Part shown: positions 11,254-20,943 of the stretch, piece by piece
Position numbering within the stretch: position 1 is the stretch's first letter
How the letters are laid out: every line of letters starts with the position of its first letter
NCBI GenBank assembly: GCA_038496445.1
Contig: JALMLS010000418.1
Coordinates: 62,001 to 126,000 of the forward strand
Length of the DNA: 64,000 bases
Source of the DNA: Trichosphaerium sp. ATCC 40318
Taxonomy: Eukaryota > Discosea > Flabellinia > Trichosidae
Reading direction: 5' to 3'
Translations under genes and position numbers: made by a program
The notes under the pieces: generated by a model
What the model was told of the DNA's origin: nothing
Database searches by the model: none
The model's input: only the letters and a program-made list of their open reading frames with translations

Positions 11254-12741
11254 ATGAAAACAAGGGCGTCTAGACTCGCAAACAAGAAAAAACGTCGTAA
11301 TGAACCTACAAAGGCTGCACAAACACTCACTGCATTCCCAAACGAAGTTCTAGCAATAATCTTTAATAACCTGCCTTATTGCCGCTGTACAAGCATGCTT
11401 GTTTGTAAAAAAATAGCAGAAGTAATACGACATCACGTAGGATTCTCTTCAATTAACGTATGGTCAAACGAGCAAATTGACTTTGTATCATCTTGTGGAA
11501 ACTTGCTACGAAATACACCTATCAATGTATTAAACTTTGAAGATATAATAGATGACGACATAGCTCCTCTTGCAGGCGTTCATACTCTCAGCATAAGCGA
11601 TTATTATGACCTAACATCATACGGCATACAATTCCTTGCTGGTGTTCACACTCTTCGTTTGAGTAATGGTGTTTTGACAGATGAAGGTTTGGGAACTCTT
11701 GATGGAATACACACCCTTGGTATGACTAGAGTCACCGGTTTTACACATGAAGGCTTTTCATTATTGAGTGGACTTCACACCTTACATCTGTCATTTATCA
11801 AGGCAACCCATGAAATGTTCCAGGCAATTGGTGCTTTAGGGTTACATAAATTCTCTTCTGATTCTACGCCTATATCCAATGATGATGCTATAGAATTAGT
11901 TGGTGTCAAGGAACTGAGTATCCTGAATGATACATGGGTACATGCCCTTGAAGGTCAAGTGTCATCTGAGGGCATAACTGCACACGGTGGAATAGTACAA
12001 AAGCTTAAGATTGACTTTCGCTTAAGTGAAAAGGCACTTCAAGCTCTTTCTGGAATACACACTATAAAACTACATTTGGGTGCATACAATCAACCATGCA
12101 TTTTAAATCTAGAACCAATAACTGGTGCACATGAAGTTAAAATCGATTGCTACAATGTATCTGCAGTTAGTATAAAAACCTTAATGACAGTACCAATACA
12201 CACGATAAAATTATGTGGTATGGGAATACATGCTGAAGCCTTCCAATATCTTGCTGGAGCACACACTATTGATGTTAGTAGCACCGAAATCACAGATAAG
12301 GATGTTGGTTTTCTAGGAGGTGTGCATAAGCTACTACTGGCACGTACACGCATAACAGGAAGCACATTTGGTGCTCTTTCAGGAATTCATACCATATCCC
12401 TTGCAGATTGCAGTAATATAACGGATGAAGCTGTAACAGCTCTTGCTGGTGTTCATAGTATTGACCTATCTTCCACACCAGTTACTGACAACGGAATTAA
12501 AGCACTTGCTGGTGTTCATACCATAAGTGTTAGAAAAACACAAGTAACTGATATCGGTATCAAAGCTCTTGCAGGTGTTCACTCTATTGATCTTGGGGAA
12601 ACCTCAGTAACAGATGAAGGTCTTTACGCATTGAAGGGATTATCCTGTTTGCGTGTATATTTTTGTAAGAATATTACTGAAGAAGGCAGAAACAAACTTG
12701 GTAAGATTGACAGGTTATTAGGCTGGTCTCCTGTATCATGA
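11254..12741 (+). CDS. F-box protein with leucine-rich repeats of the GVHTL type
   Basis: Single uninterrupted frame of about 495 codons, unusual among its intron-rich neighbours. I start at ATG 11254 (MKTRASRLANKKKRR); the frame stays open upstream, without ATG, to a GTG at 11185. A basic N-terminus is followed by an F-box (about residues 27-65: LTAFPNEVLAIIFNNLPYC) and then about 15 leucine-rich repeats of about 24 residues in which the strand is preceded by Gly-Val/Ile-His-Thr (LAGVHTISVRKTQVTDIGIK). The third quarter (residues 190-320) is more divergent. F-box proteins recruit substrates to SCF ubiquitin ligases, and the LRR would bind the substrate. GVHTL-style repeats are familiar from large protist families and giant DNA viruses, so horizontal exchange is possible but not shown. 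Confidence 0.85.
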   Translation: MKTRASRLANKKKRRNEPTKAAQTLTAFPNEVLAIIFNNLPYCRCTSMLVCKKIAEVIRHHVGFSSINVWSNEQIDFVSSCGNLLRNTPINVLNFEDIIDDDIAPLAGVHTLSISDYYDLTSYGIQFLAGVHTLRLSNGVLTDEGLGTLDGIHTLGMTRVTGFTHEGFSLLSGLHTLHLSFIKATHEMFQAIGALGLHKFSSDSTPISNDDAIELVGVKELSILNDTWVHALEGQVSSEGITAHGGIVQKLKIDFRLSEKALQALSGIHTIKLHLGAYNQPCILNLEPITGAHEVKIDCYNVSAVSIKTLMTVPIHTIKLCGMGIHAEAFQYLAGAHTIDVSSTEITDKDVGFLGGVHKLLLARTRITGSTFGALSGIHTISLADCSNITDEAVTALAGVHSIDLSSTPVTDNGIKALAGVHTISVRKTQVTDIGIKALAGVHSIDLGETSVTDEGLYALKGLSCLRVYFCKNITEEGRNKLGKIDRLLGWSPVS

Positions 12742-12992
12742 ACAAAGGCAACTTAGCTCAATTCGAAAAGCCAAAACAAGAACTCCTGTTCCCCCTCTCA
12801 ACAGCGAGTGTTAATACGCTTTTGGCATAGTTGCTTATAAGATGCGACACGGAATCTACAATAATGCACTTTGCACGTGTAAAAATAATTTGAAAGTCAC
12901 CTACGCCTTATCTTGCCAGGGCCCTGGTCAGTTAAAGTAGCTATCACATTTTGCAAAGTTTGTAGACTTTTCCTTCATCGCCTTCCTAAACC

Positions 12993-14888
12993 ATGCGCAT
13001 CATAGCTCTGTGTTTTATATTACTTGCTTGCGCACTCGCAACTGAATACACGTCATACCAGGGTTATAAACTTCTTCGGTACGTTTTGTGATGACTGTAT
13101 TCGTCTGATGGCTCCTAGCGTTACACCTAAAACCGCAGAGGAGGTAAAGGATGTAAACGCCGCTGTTGAGAAGCTTGGTCTTGACTTGTGGTACTGGCAT
13201 AACTCTGAGAGCGCTGATATCATGGTACAGTACAGCATAATGCTTTAGGCTAACTTCGCCATTTTAGGTCCCAGCTTCACTTTCAAATGTATTTACAGCC
13301 CTTAATATCGATCAAGAAGTCATTCACGAGGACGTTCAAGCCGCTTTGGATGAGCAAAAACGAAGCAATGTAAAAATATTCCAATTTGTTTTCTAAGGTT
13401 TTGACGGTTTTTCCCTAGAACGCTACAGCTGATCCAGCTTGGTTCGAGTCTTACCATCAGTATCCTGTTATCCAAGAATACTTGGAGGATTTAATCGCTA
13501 GCAACAACGACAAACAAAGTACGCACGTGTACAAAGCGACGTCTAAGATAAAAGAAAAACGTTTTCGTTAGCTTTTTTTTCCGTTTTTCAAAAGTCACGT
13601 GACTTTTTTTTCAAAACGTGACGTAACTGGTTGTTTAGTTTCGTCTATCTCTGTTGGAAAGTCATACCTAGGACTAGATATCAGTGGTGTCAAGATCGGA
13701 ACAGGTGCGTTCTTTTTGGAGAAACAATTACACGTGTTGAGCGCTCACATAGCGGATTTATGCCTATGAGTCCCGAAATTGTACAAGCCTTTATTAACAA
13801 ATGTAGGGTCACGTAAGTTTTTCTTCAATGGAGGACAACACGCCAGAGAATGGCTTACACCTCCAACTGTTTGCTACATCGCTACACAACTATTATTACC
13901 AGAGAATCAAAAGTACTACGACGCTTTCGAATGGTACAGTGAAAATTCTTTTCGTTTGTAAAGTAGCCTGAGTGAAAATTAAATAAGGATTGTAGGCATT
14001 TGGCTCCTGTAATGAACCCTGATGGTTATCAATACACATGGACCAACAACAGACTTTGGCGTACGCATTAAACCCCGATAAATTCATATCAAATGAAAAT
14101 TCTAATCATCCAAAAATAGGTAAAAACAGAGCACCTACAAGCAATCCTAGCTGTGTTGGTACCGATCTTAACAGAAACTGGGCATACCAATGGAATACCG
14201 GCGGTTCTTCATCAAACCCATGTTCTGATACCTTCCACGGTGCGATATTTTTTTAATTGTTTCCTTTTTAGCAGAAAATTCCATACTTATTTACTTTTAG
14301 GTGGTGCTCCTTTCAATGCTGTCGAGACTAAAGCAGTATCCGATTATATCACAGCTGCAGATCCAGTAGCTTACATTGACTTCCATTGTTGCGGTCAAAT
14401 GTGGATGTAAGCCTATTATTACAATGTTTTCGTTTAGCTGAACAAACCTTTAGGCAACCTTGGGGTTACAGCTGTCGCGATGTACCTGCTGACAATGCCG
14501 CTCAACAAGCAGGTGGTGAAGCCGCTGCTGCTGCAATCAGAGCCACTCATGGAAGAAACTTTGCCGTTGGTGGAGTATGCCAAGTCATCTACCAAGCCTC
14601 AGGTACTTAGCTTGTTTAAGTAATCGTGATGCTTATTAATGACTTTAGGTGGTTCCAACGACTGGACATACGGTGGCGCTAATGTCAAGTACTCTTATGC
14701 TATTGAAGCTCGTGGTTCATTCACATCTCCAGCAAGTGAAATCAAGCCTTGTGGTACGTAGTCATACATCTTAACTAACCTCCCTACATGATGCTGTTTT
14801 GTACGTTTTTTGGCTTACTCTTTTTACAGTTGAAGAATTATGGGCTGGTGTTAAGGCTATGGCTGATTACATCATTGCTAACAACTAA
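12993..14888 (+). CDS. Secreted zinc pro-carboxypeptidase, peptidase family M14A
   Basis: About eleven exons. Signal peptide [16 protein letters not shown], then an activation propeptide (exons to about 13430), then the catalytic domain from [18 protein letters not shown]. Zinc ligands and catalytic motifs are present: GGQHAREWL (near 13835; HxxE), [10 protein letters not shown] (near 14015), TDLNRNW (near 14165; substrate-carboxylate Arg), FHCCGQMW with the third zinc His (near 14385), [15 protein letters not shown] (near 14590-14680; Tyr248 equivalent) and [11 protein letters not shown] (catalytic Glu, near 14700). Stop TAA 14886-14888. The enzyme would be secreted as a zymogen and remove C-terminal residues after propeptide cleavage. 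The residue equivalent to 255, which sets specificity (Ile in CPA, Asp in CPB), is Asn. The gene converges on the kinase-like gene downstream. Confidence 0.9.
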
Positions 14889-15045
14889 AAATCTTGTGAT
14901 GTTTGTGTTTCCTAATAAAAACCCAAAGTAACACGTGTTCAATGGTATATTTTGCGCGAAACCGGTCACTCGCAAATCTTGACGGTTTACTTTAGACTAT
15001 TTATTATTCAACTATTGAAGGTGTCTCAAAGTTCTTCAACTCTCT

Positions 15046-15964
15046 TCAAGATGTAATAAGAAAACGAAAACGCTTGCCAGGTTCTTTGCTGAAGTCCATT
15101 TGTGATTTCTTCAACTTCTTCATCTCGTCTTCATTAAGTTGTTCATAGGTACGAAACTGCATGTCGAACCAACTTCCCAGCCCTTTGTAGTCACATTTTC
15201 TAGCCAATTTTAATGCTGTAACATTCTCAGAGTTTGCTTGGATTACTTTCTCCCAATTGTAACAGAGCGCCTTTAAATGTAGTTTTGACTCTGAGACATT
15301 GTCCCATTGTAAGGCAATGCGATGTGAAGCGAAGGCTTCATAAAACACGGTAGGTTCCATCAATAGGTGAATGTAACTCTTCACTAGTGAAACTAGATCG
15401 TTCCAAGGGCTTGCTATGTATTTAATGTATGGTTGGTAGTTGTAAATAAATTCCTATGGAGCACAAATCAGTCCACCTTGGAAGATGACTTCCTCGTCAA
15501 TTGAAGACTCAACAGCAGATCCCCAATCAATGATGTAGAATTTTTGGTCGTGTATCATAATATTACGTAATTCTAGATCCCTAGCACGTGTTTAAAAAGG
15601 AGTTGGTAACAGTAGAAATAACCAAATTCCCTTTAAAATAAATTAAGTACCTGTGAACATATCCTTCCTTGTGTGCTTTCTTGAGCGTGTCTACAAGAGA
15701 AGAAAACGAGGTAGGTAATTTGGTCCCATGCTTAAGTTTGTGGCCTACAGGTTCATTGCGAAATACTCTCCTTCCTGGAAAAAAACAGTTAGGTTTTGTT
15801 CGCCCATCGAACGCCTTCAGATGCTTATACTTGTCAGAATCAAGTTTGCTTAGAAGTTGTGCAGCTACAAGATCCTCATCAAAATTGCCTTGTTTGTTTC
15901 TTAGCGTTTCAACAGCTGTCCTGTCTATCCCTGTAAAATGGCGCTGAAAGTTAAATATATGCAA
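15046..15964 (-). pseudogene. Protein-kinase-like gene with an in-frame stop
   Basis: Minus-strand kinase C-lobe. LKKAHKEGYVHR is spliced (intron about 15595-15654) to DLELRNIMIHDQKFYIIDWG, i.e. an HRDxxxxN loop and a DWG in place of DFG, followed by GGLICAP, then TAG at 15454-15456, then EFIYNYQPYIKY in the same frame, running on to FRFLITS and a TGA at 15046-15048. The ORF after the stop looks protein-like and kinase-consistent (SPWNDLVSLVKSYIHLL). Either the stop inactivates the gene, or an intron GTCATC...CATAG (36 nt) is removed at the cost of the activation segment. The N-terminal lobe is poorly defined: no glycine loop is visible and the start near 15964 is uncertain. This small kinase style resembles the single-domain kinases expanded in some protists and fungi. 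Confidence 0.6.
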
Positions 15965-16093
15965 CCAACTTTTCTTATTGATGCCAAATCACTTATTCCC
16001 AACGACACATGTTTTTGCTATGTTTCTAAATATGAACAACCACTTTTAGTAAAACAAGTAACCAACGTTCATGACAAGGATACGGTAAGATAA
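15938..16093 (+). CDS. Small unrecognised ORF opposite the kinase 5' end
   Basis: A 51-codon plus-strand frame (MALKVKYMQPTFLIDAKS..., ending HDKDTVR and TAA 16091-16093) that overlaps the start of the minus-strand kinase-like gene. The reading looks protein-like (FCYVSKYEQPLLVKQVT) and GTAAGA near its end could be a splice donor, but I found no downstream partner exon. It may be a displaced fragment. Confidence 0.2.
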   Translation: MALKVKYMQPTFLIDAKSLIPNDTCFCYVSKYEQPLLVKQVTNVHDKDTVR

Positions 16094-16420
16094 CTAAAAC
16101 AAACAAATGTTATCTCGAGTAGTAAAAAAATGAGAAAAATGCAAATGAACCAAAATATTTTAACTATTTAACACGCTTTGTTTACAATTACTTTGGTACT
16201 AGGGCTAGAGTTTTGGCTCAAACAAAAATCGAATACGTATTGATGTCACAACATAAAATACGACAATAGCTAACATCAATCGTTAGCAAGCTACTCTACA
16301 GACCTATTCACTTTAGTACCAAAGCCGAAAATGATATATATTATACCATAAGTTAGTCTTCTTCTGTAAGTCACTTGACTGACAAAAACTTCTTTAGTTC
16401 AATTTTTAGGGGTTTTTTAA
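16094..16420. other. Intergenic stretch
   Basis: AT-rich, between the kinase-like gene and the 3' end of the large minus-strand gene. No supported feature. Confidence 0.4.
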
Positions 16421-19400
16421 TTACAATTTGGAATTACAGTATTTCTTGTGTTGCTCCAAGTACCATTTTACAAGGACTGATTTTCTTGTATAATCAAAAT
16501 TTGATGAAATAATCTTGTATAATAGTGCACAGTATATAGGTTGTAAATTACGTTCTGATGATTCTAATAGTTCTTCTATCTTATCCATGAGTATATAAAG
16601 TAGTTTTGTATTCACCAACATGAGCATCTTGAATAGTATAACACAAAGAAAAGTAGCTGATTTGTTTTTTTCAAGTTTAAGGATTTTGTCTATGTACTTT
16701 GTAAAGACGTGTATGCTTAATGCTTCATCAGTAGGTAGTTTAACAATAGTTGTTAGTGTTGTATCAGCCAAAGAATCAACTGTTGTAAGAATAGGATAAT
16801 GCTAGAGGTCATTAGAAAGTCAAAGCACGAAAGGAAAGAATAAATGTTATTTTTGTTTGTTGTACCTCAAATGCAACTTTTAGATAATAAGGGAATACTT
16901 CATTACGTAAAGCACTCTTTCTGTTGAATATGTACTTGAATAGAATATGTGCTTGTTTGTTTGTATTTTTGGTTTTGTTTTCTATAAGACTAGTTCTGTT
17001 AAGGAGTAATGAAGACAGAAGTAAAAAGTTCTGAAAAAAAAATTGGATACTAAAACAATAAAGGCATTAGTTGATTTCTAAGAATATCATCGGTGACGCC
17101 TTCAGGATGGTCTCTGAGTAATACTTCAAACTCGACAAGCGTATGGTATATTCTAGAGAGTAGTAGAGATCTTGAGAGAGCATTTGTATCACGCTTAGCT
17201 TGCTCCAAATCTGAGCAAAAAACCCAAGTCAGAAAAATTTACGTTTTCATCAATCGTACTTTCTAAAAAATCTGCTTTCTTAATCAACTTGCTCACAAAA
17301 TTTGTCTGTGAAGATACTCTATCTACTAGTGATTCTACAGCAGCCATGTAAAGTTCTTCAACAGGTGGTTGACTACAAAACTCTGTCCACATTAGAGTCT
17401 CTAACATCATGTACGCTTGGTTTACTTTACCAGTCGTTAGTAAAGTCAAATGAATAATACTACCTCCGACATACCATTCACGTGTTTTACAACCAACGAA
17501 AAAAATAAAACAAAACACAAAAACACCATTACAAAAGTAGCTTGTAAAGCCTGTGCCAGTTGATCTAAACATTAGTTGAGTGGAAACCGACCCAAAAAAA
17601 AAAAGAAAACGAAAGAGACTCACTTTGAAATCCATGTCCAAGCGCTCCAATTCCCGGTTTAGTCTCATTCCATAGTTGGTACCAATCCATATGAAGTCCT
17701 TTCGAGAAATCACACATTCTTTAACAAACAAAATTAGAACTAGGAGAATGTGACTGTATCGTAAAACAAAACCAGCATACTTTGAAATAACCGAATGTGC
17801 CAGAAATTCGTTGTCTTTTACACTAACAAATAGTGAAGCCAAACATCTCGTGAAATGACCTGCTAGTAATGCCAATGACTCTACTTGACGTGTACGAACC
17901 TACATTGCAAATAGTTAACAACAGTATCAAATATGATGTGTACTTCAAGAAGGACTGCTCTCAGCAAAGTTGGAGTATCAACACCTCGTGATATCCCATT
18001 TTGAATCATATCAAACAACCATGACGTATCCAGAATATCCCATATAGTTACATCCAAGACAATCTGTAGAATGGTCTAATAAATAGTGATAAGTCAACAA
18101 GTAACTGGGTACGGGTTCAAAATAGCTGTGTACCTCATCACTAATAAGAGATAACTTTTTGTCCAGGTAAACACAAACAACAGCAAATGCTTGACGCCAT
18201 TTGTGTTTAAAATAAGGATCTTGTGTTCCTACCAATATACGCACAGCATTAGCCATAATATGGTTTAGCCTCTGGATGATATGCTGTGACCAACGGCATC
18301 TACCGTCAGCAATAACACCTTTCCTAAAAAAATAATGAATATTTCAAGAAAAAATAAAACAACGTACAAAAAACCGCCAACAGCAAATAGCGACATATAT
18401 AGCGACCCACGATTTTTATCACTGCTATCACTAAAAATATGCTCAATTGCAGATATTATGGAAACCACCCAATCTTCCTATTTGACACAAGAATTAAGTC
18501 AAGGAACACTTAAAGTTTTTTAAAAAAATCCGAACGTCATAAACTTCGCCATCAATTGCTCTGTCTAATCGGAGTTCTAGAGATCGTTGGAATAAATTGA
18601 ACATTACAACACCATGTCTTAGCGTTGGCATTTTTGATGTGGAATTTTGAACGACAACGAGAGGCTTTGGAGACTCCTTACTATCTGATTCTTTTTCTTG
18701 GACTTTTGAAGAGCCTTTCTCAAAGTCAACATTTCAAACTTCAAAAGCAATTACAAAGAATACCTTTATCCGCTTCTGAATCAATATTTGCTGTTTGATC
18801 TGCTGATTCTACATTATTAGCAGTGATTGGCGTTGGGGACTGTTTAATCTGTGGCATTGGAGTCAATCTTTTTTTTCTTAATGCTTCACGCTTTGCAATG
18901 ATAGATTGGACTTTTGGATTATCCCACATTGTAAGTAATAGTTCAACCATCTCGAAAAGATATTTATCTATAAGATTTGAAGTCATGAATGAAAATCCAC
19001 GTGCAAGCATTGGAAAAAATCGAGTGCCAAAACTAGATGCTAAAGTCAAAGAAAAGTGGAAATCACGTGATGTCAAACGTACATTAGAAACTCAGGTTCT
19101 TCACGAAGAAACCCTGAAATAATCTCAAATGATTTTCCAGCTTCCTCTCGACCAAGAACTGATACAGCTATTGACAAGAAGTATATACAATGTGGAAACA
19201 AAAAAGACCAATCTCTATGTTCTCTTCTCTGAACAAGATCCGAAAAGTGCTCTGTAAGAGCCTTGACATGATCAACATATTTGCCTTTTGAAAAAATAAG
19301 AAAATGGTTCCAACAGTTATCCATAAAGAAGTAAAAAAGAGTCACAGAAAAGTAATACCTTTTCTTTGCAGCACAAAATCAGCAAGGATATTAATGACTA

Positions 19401-20838
19401 GTACTGGTATTTGCACCATTGTTACATTGCCATGCCTGTACTCTGAAACAACGTCAACTAGTAACGCAATATTCTCTTCAGAAAAGAGCTGATCTACACG
19501 CTCAGGAGGAAGATCTTTATGACGCTTTTTTAGAAATCTCAGGTTTGAATATACCTAACAAAACTAGTCAGCTCTGGACTTACTAAGAAAATATTCGTAC
19601 AATCTTGTTACTCTTTCCCAAGTAATCCTTTATCTTAATGAAGCAGTCTTTTTGATGGTAGAATTCCTGCACTGTTTCAAATTGAGACTTGTCTTTAACT
19701 TCAACATCTGTTGTTCCCCTTTCGCAAACAAGTAAGAGAAAGCTATTAGGTAGATACTGTACCATTTTACAAGGGCTGTCATTTGCTTCTGTTTCATAAT
19801 ATACTTTAATTGACCATCTTCAAAGTATTCATTCAAATGTAGCGTCCCACGATGTAACCTACATACAAGAGTTAATTTTTGAAAACAACTTTTTTTGCTT
19901 TCGTAAACTTACATGTTTTCCTTGGCGTATATATTCTTAAAACGGACTCTACGCTCTAATATAGCATCTATAACTTGACTTATAGTATATTTACCACTAA
20001 AATAGCCCCATGGCAAGTCCTTGTGGAAGTAAACACAAAGTAGAAACTAAGATATTTTTCTGTCGTACTTGTTGTTTTATACGGAGTAATGCTTGAAGGT
20101 ATGATAGCTGTTGATCTTGTGGAGCTGATATAAGGCGTACGTATATTATCATGAGAAAGAAAAGAAGCACAGGAGAGGACTTTCTTAGCGGTAAATGGCT
20201 AGTTTAAAAAAATGTCAAGAAAGATTAAATACAAAACATAATCAGCTGACAACGTGTATCACGTGCATCTCGATATTAAAATCACGCAAGTACCTTTTAT
20301 CTACAATATTCCGCAGATTTCCTGTTGATAAAGCTTTCTTTATGCTCGCCAAGCTCAGCTTGTGACGTTTTGTTCCAAGCTTTTTAAAAACGTAGTGAAC
20401 CGTCCTACACGCGTTTTTTAGGCGATAGAGCGTTGATATAAGACAATCAAAAAAAAACGGGCCAAATGGGCCAAATGCGTACGTGTGGGCGAAAACGTTA
20501 TCCAGGTACACTAATTCTTTCGAAAATGACGCCAGTTTCTGCTCTATCTTATACTTTGCTGACTCGAGTTACTATAGTCCAAATTACATGCACTTACGTT
20601 TATTTGGACAAGGCCCTTGGACATGCCCAATAACTGACGTGACTCTTGGCAAGAACGGAAGTTTGGCGTCATTTTGAAGATACCTCAATAGAGTATCGCT
20701 CCAGTACTCTTCGTACTCTTTAGGTGAAGGTACACGCGCTTTAGGCTTTAGTAATTGCCTCAAAGGCAAATTGGCTAAAGATGCCATGTCTGTGGCGCCT
20801 TTGTTATTTTGTATCATTACACCGGTCTGTTGCAGCAT
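16421..20838 (-). CDS. Large alpha-helical protein of unknown function
   Basis: About 20 exons, more than 1000 aa. I take the first in-frame ATG at 20836-20838 (MLQQTGVMIQNNKGATDMAS); the frame upstream is closed by TAA. Readable segments in order: PSPKEYEEYWSDTLLRYL, KYKIEQKLASFSKELVYLDN, VFKKLGTKRHKLSLASIKKA, TISQVIDAILERRVRFKN, LHRGTLHLNEYFEDGQLKYI, DLPPERVDQLFSEENIALLV, REHRDWSFLFPHCIYFLSIA, IIAKREALRKKRL, a short Ser/Asp/Lys-rich linker (near 18680-18780), MPTLRHGVVMFNLFQRSLEL, HKWRQAFAVVCVYLDKKL, and a C-terminus ending YLEQHKKYCNSKL. Composition suggests stacked helices (HEAT/ARM or MIF4G-like). I could not match it to CBP80, NELF-B, NOT1 or THO2 with confidence. It is head-to-head with VPS18, about 105 bp apart. 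Confidence 0.6.
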
Positions 20839-20943
20839 TGGGAAAATCACATCTGCCAATTACAAAAACTGTACTAACACAGTCCAAAATAGTCAACAAA
20901 CAGAGTATAAACAAGCAGCGCTGCTTGTTTGCAGTTAGTAACA
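20839..20943. promoter_or_regulatory. Short bidirectional promoter region
   Basis: Only about 105 bp separate the start codons of the large minus-strand gene and VPS18, so both promoters must lie here or inside 5' exons. AT-rich with no clear TATA box. Inferred from gene arrangement only. Confidence 0.45.

Noticed and set aside
15669-15947. 92-codon plus-strand frame opposite the kinase-like gene
   Set aside because: Antisense of a kinase exon, with no domain or splice context.
16421-20838. Identification of the large minus-strand gene as CBP80, NELF-B, NOT1 or THO2
   Set aside because: Only general helical resemblance; none of the conserved blocks of these families could be lined up.
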